A stretch of DNA of 64,000 nt from Saprospiraceae bacterium (GTDB taxonomy: Bacteria; Bacteroidota; Bacteroidia; Chitinophagales; Saprospiraceae), in contig JAJCYI010000163.1 in assembly GCA_029263015.1 (NCBI GenBank), positions 1 through 64,000 on the forward strand. Reading direction: 5' to 3'. Below, piece by piece: positions 1 to 9,661 of this stretch. Each line of letters starts with the position of its first letter. The stretch's first letter is position 1. A model generated the notes under the pieces. The model was given only the letters and a program-made list of their open reading frames with translations. It was not told the origin of the DNA and did not search any database. The translations under genes were made by a program, and so were the position numbers.

Positions 1-137
1 GCCTACCGGCAGGCAGGTTTTTTCGTCAGACAAGGCAAAAAAAATTAGCATAGCCATAGCTACGGTCATTTTTTTTAACAAAGTATGGCGGAAAAAGAGG
101 CCGCCAAAAGTGTCGATTATTTGAGTTCACCTACTTA
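1..137. repeat. Palindromic dispersed element, family A copy 1 (left end rearranged or cut by the window edge)
   Basis: Core GGCAAAAAAAATTAGCATAGCCATAGCTACGGTCATTTTTTTTAACAAAGTATGGCGGAAAAAGAG and right end AAAGTGTCGATTATTTGAGTTCACCTACTTA align by eye with copies at 50357 and 60704. Confidence 0.75.
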
Positions 138-1167
138 TGTACACAACTTCCCCCCTTTTGATATTTTCTGGATCATCAAAAAAACCTCTCAAATAGTCAA
201 CCATTTCTGATCTAACCTCATATCGTAAAAGCTTGAATTCGAGTATGATAGATTCCAGTTTAGGCCGCTTGCCAACAAGCTGGTAAACTGTACTATGCAT
301 TTGATCGGTATTTTCGACAAACCCTAGGTAAGCCCGATCTTGTACAGAAGTCAACCCAAGATTACTGTTTGGAACGGCGTAGGATGCGTTCACCAAACCC
401 GAAAAATCGAAATCGTATGGCACCGGAATGGCCTTTCCCTTTCTGACCATGTATTTCACATTCTTCATGGTCCGAAAACTCCAGTCTGCATTGCCGATCA
501 TGTATTCAAAAAGGGCAACCGTACGCGCCTGCCCCTGGTAAAAACTATCAATTGGTAAGTTGAACGACCGGTCTCCTTTTTCCGCACCAATCCGGTCACA
601 AAGCTGCGCTGAATCTTCGATCAGAAATGCCCATTGTTTCTCCTTTTTACCTGTGGAAATATCTTTATAGGTGATTCGCAGAAGCTGTACCCGAAAGCTA
701 TAAGCAGAAATTTCATTATAAAGCTTGTAGGTAAGGTACTCCTTTAGGACTATTTCTTTCGCAATTGCTTTTTCTTCCACACATTGAGGCACCAGCTTCA
801 AGTCATCAAAAGGTGCCAATCCAGCAGCCTTGAGATCTGATTTCTTAAAGTTCAATTTCAAAGGAGGAATATCAGAACATTTCATCCGGCGGAAAGCGCC
901 CCTCAGTTTCACCTTCAGTCCCCAACTTTGTACCTGGCCATTTACATCCTTAAATGTCAAATGCGCCTTTTGATATTCATTGCTGTGGAGGTTGCCTTTC
1001 AACATTTCAAAATCTGTCTCCAAAGTCAGGTCGAGTACCTCCCCGTATGTCATCAAGTCAAAAATGCTAGGATTCTCTTCCCTGGTATTTCCATAAAGGG
1101 GCAATAACATTGCACAGAACAGGAGCAATAAGAGTGTCTTTTCTTTAATATTAATAATCGATTTCAT
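127..1167 (-). CDS. Secreted protein of unknown function (346 aa, N-terminal signal peptide)
   Basis: Long ORF with hydrophobic signal sequence LLLLLFCAMLLPLYGN; no family confidently recognised. Confidence 0.75.
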   Translation of the reverse strand: MKSIINIKEKTLLLLLFCAMLLPLYGNTREENPSIFDLMTYGEVLDLTLETDFEMLKGNLHSNEYQKAHLTFKDVNGQVQSWGLKVKLRGAFRRMKCSDIPPLKLNFKKSDLKAAGLAPFDDLKLVPQCVEEKAIAKEIVLKEYLTYKLYNEISAYSFRVQLLRITYKDISTGKKEKQWAFLIEDSAQLCDRIGAEKGDRSFNLPIDSFYQGQARTVALFEYMIGNADWSFRTMKNVKYMVRKGKAIPVPYDFDFSGLVNASYAVPNSNLGLTSVQDRAYLGFVENTDQMHSTVYQLVGKRPKLESIILEFKLLRYEVRSEMVDYLRGFFDDPENIKRGEVVYISR

Positions 1168-1738
1168 AAAAAAACGGATCGGAGAATCAATAAATCACTG
1201 TTAAAAAGAGTGAGCCATTGATCTACCAATTTTAGTTTCAAAAAACAGGAAACAAAGTGTTCCCTTCATTGGCATTTAGAAATGCAAAAATGCAAGAGAA
1301 GTTTTTATTGTACAAATCTATGTGTGATGATAATGGGACTTAATTAAAATGGCTCAATATTTTTTAATAATATTTTCAACTCAGACAGTAAACCAATCAA
1401 CAAATTATCGAGAATATTTATCAATATGATACCAAATAATTATAGATAAATAATATTTTTTCAAAATAATATTCTGAATATCAAATATTATCAATAAAAC
1501 AATACTCTACTTTGTGTTCTTTTTACGCAAAGAAAAATAATTAGTAGGTTTATGATTAAATACGGACAAACGAATTGGCAGACACGATCCTATCCAAGGT
1601 ATGTACTACAATGTCAAGTGGATAGGATGCAAAGTGAATCAGGCGTCTATTCGACACATTTTGGTGGCAAATTCTTATCGATCATTTCTTCAGTCCACCC
1701 TTTCGCAGTTTCATAATGGGGTGGTTCATTGCTCATTA

Positions 1739-2287
1739 TCATCGCAGTGGCAACAAGACCACTTCCCATTCTTCCCCATCTCGGTATTTCAGAATGGTTT
1801 CAAAGCCAACTTTTCGGTGTGCTTGGATAGAACGGGTATTCCGTGTGGCAACTTCGGTTATAATAAATTCAAAATCCTTAGCCATTCGCTTTTTCATTTC
1901 ACCATAAAGCCCAGCAAAAACACCTTTCCCTCTGTAAAGCTTGCCAATACATACCTGACCCATAATGAAATAGCTGGTATCGCTCAATTTTTTTCCACCG
2001 TATTCAATACCGTTAATTCGATCGAACATGGGCACCAAAACTGGGATTTCTGCTGCGAACGACCGCATCATGACCAAGGTATAGCCAATAACCTTAGTTC
2101 CTTCTTTAGCTATAATGTGTGAGAAGGGTGTGTTCATCCGCTTCAACAAATCAAAGTCGTGGTTGATAGTGACGAAGCCTTGAGATTGGGCTTCTTGAGT
2201 AGATATATTCTCGGGAAGATTGCAAGACTGTAGGTCAAGGATCTGCTGAAAGTCTTGATCTGTAGAGGCTGTTCCATAGATTATCAT
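1739..2287 (-). CDS. GNAT-family N-acetyltransferase
   Basis: QVCIGKLYRGKGVFAGLYGEMKKRM (acetyl-CoA binding motif) and TRNTRSIQAHRKVGFE. Confidence 0.8.
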   Translation of the reverse strand: MIIYGTASTDQDFQQILDLQSCNLPENISTQEAQSQGFVTINHDFDLLKRMNTPFSHIIAKEGTKVIGYTLVMMRSFAAEIPVLVPMFDRINGIEYGGKKLSDTSYFIMGQVCIGKLYRGKGVFAGLYGEMKKRMAKDFEFIITEVATRNTRSIQAHRKVGFETILKYRDGEEWEVVLLPLR

Positions 2288-2453
2288 GGCTGAAATTGTA
2301 GATTTTTATAGATTGATATATTTGCCCTGTTCTTAGTTTGTTTGGTAGCGTTCACAGCATTTCTCAATTTTCAAAAATTATTATATTCTTCAATAAGGCA
2401 CGCTGACTAAAGATGCTGGTCAAACTAATTGTATGACGAACCAATAATTCAAT

Positions 2454-3404
2454 ATGAAAAAATACTTCACACTCTGCCTCTGCCTCCTTTCCAGTTTCAT
2501 TGTCGATGCCCAAACCTACGCCGAAAAACTCGGCTTTCCCACAGGAGCAAAAGTTGTCATTTTACATGTTGACGATGCCGGCATGAGCTATGATTCCAAC
2601 CTTGGCGCCATCCGTGCAATAGAAGAAGGTGCCGCCACATCCATGAGCGTAATGATGCCCTGCCCGTGGGTGCCCGGCATCGTTCGATTCCTCAAAGAGC
2701 ACCCCAATACCGATGCAGGGCTGCACCTGACACTGACTTCCGAATGGGAAGATTACCGCTGGGGGCCACTCTCTGGAAATTGTTCCCCCAATCTACTGGA
2801 CGGGGAAGGCTGCCTCTGGAGCGATGTCCCAGAACTTGTAAAACACGCCACGCCCGACGATGTGGAGCGGGAATTCAACAGCCAGTTGGAGCGAGCAAGG
2901 CGTATGGGTTTCGAACCGACGCATGCTGACACCCACATGGGATCGGCTTTCGGCACACCGGAATTCTTGGAACAGTACCTGCGATTTGGTATTAAAAACA
3001 AAATCCCAGTCATGTTTCCTGGAGGGCACAACAGCATGATTACCAAACAAATACAAGGATCGGGCTTGTCGCCCGAAAAAGCCCGCACCATCGGGCAAAT
3101 GCTCTGGGATGCTGGCCTACCTGTTCTCGACGACCTCCACAACATCAGTTACGGCTGGCTGTACCCTATCGACCATGGCTTGAGGGATGAGGAACTGCAA
3201 GCCGTCCATACCAATAAATACATAGAGTCTTTTGGTGAGTTGCAGGCTGGCATCACAATGGTCATCATGCATTGCTCCGCGACCACTGAAGTTTTTCCAC
3301 ACATCTCTGATTCCGGTCCATGGCGTCGGGGTGATATGCTGGCGATGCTTTCCCCGAAATTGAAAATTTTCATTGAGGACAATGGTATTATCTTGACAAC
3401 TTAG
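2454..3404 (+). CDS. YdjC/ChbG-like carbohydrate deacetylase, secreted
   Basis: VVILHVDDAGMSYDSNLGAIRA, AGLHLTLTSEW and THADTHMGS motifs; signal peptide. Confidence 0.85.
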   Translation: MKKYFTLCLCLLSSFIVDAQTYAEKLGFPTGAKVVILHVDDAGMSYDSNLGAIRAIEEGAATSMSVMMPCPWVPGIVRFLKEHPNTDAGLHLTLTSEWEDYRWGPLSGNCSPNLLDGEGCLWSDVPELVKHATPDDVEREFNSQLERARRMGFEPTHADTHMGSAFGTPEFLEQYLRFGIKNKIPVMFPGGHNSMITKQIQGSGLSPEKARTIGQMLWDAGLPVLDDLHNISYGWLYPIDHGLRDEELQAVHTNKYIESFGELQAGITMVIMHCSATTEVFPHISDSGPWRRGDMLAMLSPKLKIFIEDNGIILTT

Positions 3405-3652
3405 AAAGAATTGATGGAGCGGAGGGGACAAATGAAAGAGTGAGTTAAGGGGAAAGACTCAAAAGTAATGTTGAAATTGGGGTTGCGAAAAAATCGTAAT
3501 TATTAAAAATTTATTTTTACAAATAATGAAAAATAATTTTCGTAAAATCTTAAAATAGAATATCTAAAATTTTTCTGAGCTTGCCCAAAAAGAAATAAAC
3601 CAACGTCTTTCTTGTCTTAAAAACCACTACATTTGTAAAAACTTCAGCGACA

Positions 3653-3886
3653 ATGAATATTCTTCTGAAAAGGATTACACTAAACCCTAAGGTCTGTAAC
3701 GGCAAGCCGACCCTGCGCAACATGCGCTTCACGGTGGCACAGATGTTTGATTTGCTCGCTTCCGGGATGACCCAGGAGGAAATCTTAGAAGACTTTCCTT
3801 ATTTAGAGAAAGAGGATATTCATGCTTGTCTGCTCTACGCCTCCAAAATGGCAAGCGCCCAATCCATCATTCCTCTGGCTGCCTGA
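3653..3886 (+). CDS. DUF433 antitoxin
   Basis: NPKVCNGKPTLRNMRFTVAQMFDLLASGMTQEEILEDFPYLEKEDIHACLLYAS is typical DUF433; directly upstream of a DUF5615 ORF. Confidence 0.9.
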   Translation: MNILLKRITLNPKVCNGKPTLRNMRFTVAQMFDLLASGMTQEEILEDFPYLEKEDIHACLLYASKMASAQSIIPLAA

Positions 3887-3901
3887 TTAGATTAGCCACA
3901 C

Positions 3902-4258
3902 ATGAAATTTATCGTTGATACACAACTTCCACCCCGTTTGGCTAAATCACTCGTTGACAAAGGCTTCGATGCTATCCACACAACATACTTCACTGACGGA
4001 CACTTGCTTGACGATGAGTCGATCCGACAAATTGCTATTTCCAAAGACCGGATCATCATATCAAAAGACAGCGATTTTTTTGACAGTTTCTTGATAAGAG
4101 GAGCGCCACCTCGGGTACTTTTGCTACGTTTTGGAAACATCACCAACAAAAATTTGATAGCATTATTTGAGGCACAACTACCACTCATTGAACAATTGTT
4201 TGACAAGGATGAAACTACATTAGTAGAATTCTTTGCCGACAAGTTAGTGCGGTTTTAA
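3902..4258 (+). CDS. DUF5615 PIN-like toxin
   Basis: MKFIVDTQLPPRLAKSLVDKGFDAIHT..DESIRQIAISKDRIIISKDSDFFDS. Confidence 0.9.
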   Translation: MKFIVDTQLPPRLAKSLVDKGFDAIHTTYFTDGHLLDDESIRQIAISKDRIIISKDSDFFDSFLIRGAPPRVLLLRFGNITNKNLIALFEAQLPLIEQLFDKDETTLVEFFADKLVRF

Positions 4259-4483
4259 TTCAAGTATCCCTAATCTCACCTTCTCGCTCCATCACCAACT
4301 TTAGACCACTGTCATAAAATGCTTTTCAAAACGTCTCCTCAAAATGATAAAGGCGAATTATTGGTTTTCGCAATAGAAATTCCTTGAAAAATTATGATAT
4401 TTATGGTTAAATTCTGTTTTATTACGCTTTGAAACCACAACCTTAAAAAACCTTCGCTTTTTCACAAACCTAATATAATTCAG

Positions 4484-6139
4484 ATGTCAAAAAACATCAC
4501 TTCACTTTCAGAAAGAAAAGGACTTGTTGACAACCTATTTGAAAAAATGGGGAACCTCACCGAACCAGAAGGAATCCTCTCCGACAAAGACACCCAATCA
4601 TTGGCCGAAGAATACCTCGTCGGTGATGCAAGTGTGTATGGTGCAGCTTCATTTTATGACTTTACCCGACCCGAAAACAAAGGAAAAAAGGTGTATGTCT
4701 GCAATGGCACTGCCTGCCTTTGCGCTGGCACTCAGGATAAACTGAAAGAGGAACTGGGCCGGCATTTCAAGAAGGAAGAAATTGGTGAAATGTGCTGCCT
4801 GGGCCGCTGCCACGAGAATGCCGCCTTTTATTATAATGGCCACAATTACTCCGGTAAGCTCGAATTTCCCGGGAACTTCAACAGCACGCCTGAAAAAATG
4901 TCGCACGAAGACCAGTATAATGTTGCATCAACCGGAGCAGGCATCCTTACTTCCCCTTCCCCGATGCTGGAGGATTATCGCCAAGACCTGCAAAAGGTAC
5001 TCGCTTCTTCTCCCGAAGAAGTACTGATAGAAATCAAGGCATCAGGTTTGAGGGGTCGCGGTGGTGCTGGCTTTCCCATCGGCATCAAATTAGAAGGATG
5101 CAGCAAGGCAAAAGGGGATCGGAAATTCATCGTCTGCAATGCGGACGAGGGAGATCCAGGCAGCTATTCCGACCGCTATATACTTGAAAAACAGCCACTT
5201 AAAATGCTTGTGGGCATGATCATCGCTGGCTATGCTGCTGGGGCAGACCGTGGAGTTGTTTACATTCGTTTTGAATATCCAGAGAGCATTGAGATCAATA
5301 AAAAAGCGGTGGAGCAATTGCGGGAAGTAGGCCTGATCGGTGAAAATATTTTGGGGAGCGGGTTTAATTTTGAATTTAAAATCATCGAAGCCCGTGGTGC
5401 CTACATCTGCGGTGAAGAAACTGCCCTATTAGCCAGCATCGAGGGCCAACGGCCAGAAGTGCGGGTGCGCCCCCCCTACCCTGTCACCTACGGCCTTTTT
5501 GGCAAACCAACATCGGTGAACAACGTGGAAACGCTTGCCAACCTGCCCTATATCTTGAAACACGGTGGCGCTGCTTTTGCCGAAATAGGGACGGCCACAT
5601 CAACCGGCACCAAGCTGGTCTCGCTCGACAGTGCTTTCAACAAGCCAGGCATCTATGAAGTCGATATGGGTACGTCCCTTTCGTCGGTTGTAAATGATCT
5701 TGGAGGTGGATTCCGTCGTCCTGTCAAAGCGATCCATATTGGTGGGCCGCTCGGAGGCCTGATCCCAACTAGCAAGATTGATGACTTGACCGTTGATTTT
5801 GAAAGCTTTAAAAACAACAACTTCCTGCTCGGCCACGCCAGCATTGTGAGCGTGCCCGAGGAATTTTCGATGATTGCCTATCTGGAGCATTTATTTGCCT
5901 TCACGGCACATGAGAGTTGTGGGAAATGTTTCCCTTGCCGGATCGGTTCTGTGCGTGGAAAAGAGATGTTGCAAAAAGCCCAAAAAGAAGATTATAAAAT
6001 TGATAATGAATTATTTAGCGACCTATTGAATACATTGCAGACTGGTTCTTTGTGTGCATTGGGCGGTGGAATGCCATTACCCGTTTACAATGCAATGGAG
6101 TATTTTAAGGAAGAGTTAGCCATTTATTTTAAGAATTGA
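4484..6139 (+). CDS. NAD-dependent formate dehydrogenase beta subunit: NuoE-like [2Fe-2S] domain fused to NuoF-like flavoprotein
   Basis: N-terminal CNGTACLCAG..CCLGRC; NuoF motifs GLRGRGGAGFPIGIK, CNADEGDPGSYSDR, GAYICGEETALLASIEG, ESCGKCFPCRIG. Confidence 0.9.
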   Translation: MSKNITSLSERKGLVDNLFEKMGNLTEPEGILSDKDTQSLAEEYLVGDASVYGAASFYDFTRPENKGKKVYVCNGTACLCAGTQDKLKEELGRHFKKEEIGEMCCLGRCHENAAFYYNGHNYSGKLEFPGNFNSTPEKMSHEDQYNVASTGAGILTSPSPMLEDYRQDLQKVLASSPEEVLIEIKASGLRGRGGAGFPIGIKLEGCSKAKGDRKFIVCNADEGDPGSYSDRYILEKQPLKMLVGMIIAGYAAGADRGVVYIRFEYPESIEINKKAVEQLREVGLIGENILGSGFNFEFKIIEARGAYICGEETALLASIEGQRPEVRVRPPYPVTYGLFGKPTSVNNVETLANLPYILKHGGAAFAEIGTATSTGTKLVSLDSAFNKPGIYEVDMGTSLSSVVNDLGGGFRRPVKAIHIGGPLGGLIPTSKIDDLTVDFESFKNNNFLLGHASIVSVPEEFSMIAYLEHLFAFTAHESCGKCFPCRIGSVRGKEMLQKAQKEDYKIDNELFSDLLNTLQTGSLCALGGGMPLPVYNAMEYFKEELAIYFKN

Positions 6140-6200
6140 TCTGAGGAATGCGAGGTCCCATGTTTTGTTAGGTAAACCAACTTTTTCACCTATATTTTAA

Positions 6201-6360
6201 GGGGGCGGGAAATAAACAGCCTACCCGTTATGGCGAATTTATTTTTTCTTGTAAAAGTGTTTGAAAAACTAAGCGTAGCATAGTTACGGTTCTTTTTTCA
6301 AGTGCTTTTAGAAGGAAAAAGAATGGGTCAGAATGGGTAGGTTATTTGTTTCCTGTCCCC
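6201..6360. repeat. Palindromic dispersed element, family A copy 2
   Basis: Ends GGGGGCGGGAAATAAACAGCCTACCC / GGGTAGGTTATTTGTTTCCTGTCCCC pair 21/26 (the rest are G-T compatible); core AAGCGTAGCATAGTTACGG aligns with the other copies. Confidence 0.7.
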
Positions 6361-6380
6361 TAACATTAAAACAAAACAAC

Positions 6381-6794
6381 ATGAGTACCAACAAAATCGC
6401 AGTTGCAGGCCTCATAGGAGGTATTGTAGCATTTTTTTTAGGCTGGCTTGTTTATGGCATGCTGCTTACTGACTTTTTCAAAGCCAACGGTGGAGGAGCG
6501 ACCGGGGTTGACAGAGCCCCAGAAGAAATGGTCATGTGGGCAATGATTGTAGGGCATCTTGCTTTTGGGCTACTGGTCGCAATCATATTTGGGCGATGGG
6601 CGAGTATCAGTACACCTGCAACAGGTGCAAAAGCTGGAGCCGTTCTTGGATTCTTGGTGGGTTTGACTGCCTTAATTGATTATGGCGTAACAAATATCAG
6701 CAACCTCACAGGAGTACTTGTCAATGCAGTTGTTCTCGCTGTTATTACTGCAATTATGGGGGCAGCCGTGGCTTGGTGGCTGGGACGGGATTAG
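6381..6794 (+). CDS. Small membrane protein, DUF1761-like
   Basis: Hydrophobic 137-aa ORF with several predicted TM segments; start moved to the ATG at 6381, after the repeat element. Confidence 0.6.
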   Translation: MSTNKIAVAGLIGGIVAFFLGWLVYGMLLTDFFKANGGGATGVDRAPEEMVMWAMIVGHLAFGLLVAIIFGRWASISTPATGAKAGAVLGFLVGLTALIDYGVTNISNLTGVLVNAVVLAVITAIMGAAVAWWLGRD

Positions 6795-6923
6795 CCATTG
6801 AATTGTCGCAGGTCTGCCAGTGTGGTTTACGCTGGCAGGCTTGTAACAATTGGAAGTTCCAAAAGGAAGCCGGTAGCATTGAAAGGTAAGAAGCATTATA
6901 TCACAAACAAAAAACCAAACATA

Positions 6924-7427
6924 ATGGAACTCCAAATTATCCACGAGAAAATCATTGTGATCCGGGATCAAAAAGTGATGCTGGATTTTGACTTGGCTGA
7001 ACTTTATGAAGTGCAAACAAGAGTCCTCAATCAAGCTGTAAAACGAAATATTGACCGTTTTCCTGAGGACTTTATGTTTCAATTGACCATTGAAGAATGG
7101 CAGGCTTTGACCAACCGATCACAAATTGTGACCGGTTCACAAAAACATCGAGAAAAGAAATCATTGCCCTTTGCTTTTACAGAACAAGGAGTTGCCATGC
7201 TTTCCAGTGTTTTACGAAGTCCAAAAGCAATTCATGTAAACATTGCGATCATGCGCACATTTGTAATGCTCAGAAAATATGCTTTGACTTACGAAGAACT
7301 CGCCCAGAAAATCGGAGAGCTGGAATCAAAATACGACGATGTTCATGAGGTGTTGAATCAATTGTTGATGAACAAGGAACAGGAAAGTGATTGGGAAACG
7401 AGAGAGCAAATTGGTTTTAGGAAATGA
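6924..7427 (+). CDS. ORF6N-domain DNA-binding protein
   Basis: IIHEKIIVIRDQKVMLDFDLAELYEVQTRVLNQAVKRNIDRFPEDFMFQL..FTEQGVAMLSSVLRS. Confidence 0.9.
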   Translation: MELQIIHEKIIVIRDQKVMLDFDLAELYEVQTRVLNQAVKRNIDRFPEDFMFQLTIEEWQALTNRSQIVTGSQKHREKKSLPFAFTEQGVAMLSSVLRSPKAIHVNIAIMRTFVMLRKYALTYEELAQKIGELESKYDDVHEVLNQLLMNKEQESDWETREQIGFRK

Positions 7428-7498
7428 TGAGGGCAAAGGTCGTTGCAAGTAACACTTAGAAAAGCTGCAAGTGACAAACAATAACTTATCTTAAAACG

Positions 7499-7732
7499 AT
7501 GACTGCAGGAGAATTAATTAGAAAACTCAAACAAATACACCCTGAAACCAGAATTGTAGTAGCTGGTTATGAAAGTGGCTTTAATGATATTGCTACCCTA
7601 AAACAGATAAACCTAAAATTAAATGCCAGCGACAAATGGTATTATGGTCAGCACAGGGAGGAGGATGACTTTGAAAATGCCATTTCTGGAGTTGCGTTGA
7701 TTGGAGAAAATAAATTGGCAAAGGATGGGTGA
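7499..7732 (+). CDS. Hypothetical 77-aa protein
   Basis: ATG ORF with plausible composition; no family recognised. Confidence 0.5.
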   Translation: MTAGELIRKLKQIHPETRIVVAGYESGFNDIATLKQINLKLNASDKWYYGQHREEDDFENAISGVALIGENKLAKDG

Positions 7733-7738
7733 ATCAGT

Positions 7739-7769
7739 GGACACAGGGCGCAGTCCTGCTCCAACGGGT
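7739..7769. repeat. 31-bp dispersed repeat, copy 1
   Basis: GGACACAGGGCGCAGTCCTGCTCCAACGGGT; 28/31 identical to 8458-8488. Confidence 0.8.
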
Positions 7770-7858
7770 GGAATCGGACGCAAGTGGGACCTTGCCTAAA
7801 GAGTTAAAATTGAATTTGGAGGAAGTAGAAAAGTTAATGGCGGTCTGAAAAATGAACC

Positions 7859-8152
7859 ATGACAACAAAAGCAAAAATTCAAGAAATAATAGCTGATTGG
7901 AAAAAGCAAGAATCCGAGACAGACAAGGAATTATTTTTGGCAAAAATAAAATCTGATATTGATGCTAAAAATGGGGAAGAATTAATGGAAGGGGTAAAGG
8001 CCCTTGGTGAATTGGCGCACGACCTGCATGAGGAAGTGATGCAGTCTGCCCCCGTGACGAAAGCGATTAAAGTTTTTCCAAACGATGCCAAAGAAGCACG
8101 GCTGATCGAGGAGCTGCTTTCGAGGATGAGGGTGAGGTATAAGGTGGGGTAA
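7859..8152 (+). CDS. Hypothetical 97-aa protein, possible antitoxin-like
   Basis: Charged helical ORF; C-terminus EARLIEELLSRMRVRYKVG resembles short Bacteroidota antitoxins. Confidence 0.5.
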   Translation: MTTKAKIQEIIADWKKQESETDKELFLAKIKSDIDAKNGEELMEGVKALGELAHDLHEEVMQSAPVTKAIKVFPNDAKEARLIEELLSRMRVRYKVG

Positions 8153-8197
8153 GTTTTTAAAAATAACTGTAACTTTGAAAAATTCAAATTAAACAAA

Positions 8198-8293
8198 ATG
8201 GACACTTTAGTCATAAAACTAAATCAACCTGAAAAAGCAAAGCTCTTGATGGAATTGCTAAAATCATTGGATTTTATTTCCAATGTAGAATAA
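8198..8293 (+). pseudogene. Antitoxin-like remnant (31 codons)
   Basis: MDTLVIKLNQPEKAKLLMELLKSLDFISNVE* then stop-interrupted FDKYVKAKKLFDEINK*. Confidence 0.5.
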
Positions 8294-8424
8294 TTTGACA
8301 AATATGTAAAAGCCAAAAAATTATTTGACGAAATAAATAAATAAATTGGCTTCGCATACACCTTTGGCGAAGATGGCACAAGAAGAAATAGGCAAAGAAA
8401 TCAGCGATTATAGGCACGGAAAAT

Positions 8425-8488
8425 AACAAAGTGGTCATTGACACGAATGTTTTCAGCGGACACAGGTCACAGTCCTGCACCAACGGGT
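8425..8488 (+). pseudogene. N-terminal stub of a PIN-domain toxin truncated at the 31-bp repeat
   Basis: [12 protein letters not shown] (VIDTNVF is the PIN N-terminal motif) runs into the repeat at 8458 and stops. Confidence 0.55.
8458..8488. repeat. 31-bp dispersed repeat, copy 2
   Basis: GGACACAGGTCACAGTCCTGCACCAACGGGT. Confidence 0.8.
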
Positions 8489-8492
8489 AAAT

Positions 8493-8666
8493 ATGGAACG
8501 GTTTCCAGATATCCCATGGCGAGCCATCGCAGGTATGAGAGATAAGTTGATCCATGATTATTTTGATGTGGATTTAGAGACCGTTTGGAAGACGGCTACT
8601 GAAGATATTCCGGTGTTGGTGTCTGAAATTGAAAAGGTGATTAATGAATTGGAAGAGGGGCTATGA
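8493..8666 (+). pseudogene. C-terminal fragment of a HepT/DUF86-family toxin
   Basis: [52 protein letters not shown] matches the HepT C-terminal half (RDKLIHDYF). Confidence 0.8.
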
Positions 8667-8775
8667 GTTTAATTGGATAAATTACAAGTGAACTGTAATC
8701 AATATTTTTTCAGGACAGATTTCTGATGTTAAGTGGGCGCAGGTTGGAAGGCTATTTTTCTCCGCTCCTTAAACA

Positions 8776-8984
8776 ACTGGACTTTTGACGCAGTTTTTTT
8801 CAAAGTAGCCAGGTAACGAATGTTCAATATGGCAGTGGATTATACATTGTTAAAATAATTATTTGGGGTTTTGGGAAAACACCCCGTTTTCCCAAAACAT
8901 CAAAAAATAATTTTCCAAATGTGTTTTCATCTGAAAATCAGACATATCTGTTTTTTCAATTTTAAATCACGTCAAAAGTCCAGT
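8776..8984. repeat. About 209-bp segment bounded by 15-bp perfect inverted repeats with an internal hairpin
   Basis: ACTGGACTTTTGACG (8776-8790) / CGTCAAAAGTCCAGT (8970-8984); internal GTTTTGGGAAAAC(8868-8880)-ACCCC-GTTTTCCCAAAAC(8886-8898). Confidence 0.7.
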
Positions 8985-9010
8985 AAACAACTTAAAACAA
9001 AATGTAAATC

Positions 9011-9661
9011 ATGTCAAAACCGAAGCCAAGGGAACCGTTTGATAGCATTGAAGAAGCTATTAAAGTATTAAAGCCATTTGGTGAAAATTTTGAAATCCCT
9101 TCAAGAGTCTTATCACGAGAAGAAATAATCCATAAGTTGGTAGGAGGCAATATTACAAGGTCATTTGCAAATCTTCCAACCCGCCCCTCTGAAGTTTTTA
9201 GAGGTTGGGGGGAAAGTATTTATGATAACTTTTTAAGTGAATTGCAATCTTCAAACAATGAGGTGAAGTTCAAAGAATTAATATTCAAATATGCTGATAG
9301 TTTAATTGAATTTTGGTACAATTTGTATGGAAAGCAAAGTGAAAAAATAGGATTCGGCCCAGCAACAAAAATCACAAATCTACTTGTGAAGACTATCCAA
9401 GAATCAGGATACTCAAATCCTGGTCAAATAAAGTTGATGCACGTTCCTTTTGATGTTTATACCCTTCGACCCCTAAAAAAAATCATCAACGAACTTACAA
9501 TGGTAAATTATGGTGTAAGGATGCCTCCTTACCCAACCATGAGCTATGTCGTCAATAAAGAACACTATATACTGCTTCAAAAAGCTATTCAACAATTATC
9601 TTTTTTGTCAGGAACTGTCCCTATAGCATTTGAATATCTATGCTGGAATCTTGAACACTGA
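9011..9661 (+). CDS. Hypothetical protein, 216 aa
   Basis: Intact ORF; no family recognised. Confidence 0.65.
   Translation: MSKPKPREPFDSIEEAIKVLKPFGENFEIPSRVLSREEIIHKLVGGNITRSFANLPTRPSEVFRGWGESIYDNFLSELQSSNNEVKFKELIFKYADSLIEFWYNLYGKQSEKIGFGPATKITNLLVKTIQESGYSNPGQIKLMHVPFDVYTLRPLKKIINELTMVNYGVRMPPYPTMSYVVNKEHYILLQKAIQQLSFLSGTVPIAFEYLCWNLEH

Noticed and set aside
1320-1560. AT-rich block as a replication origin or partition site
   Set aside because: No DnaA-box cluster, dnaA/dnaN or par genes recognised nearby; likely ordinary intergenic DNA.
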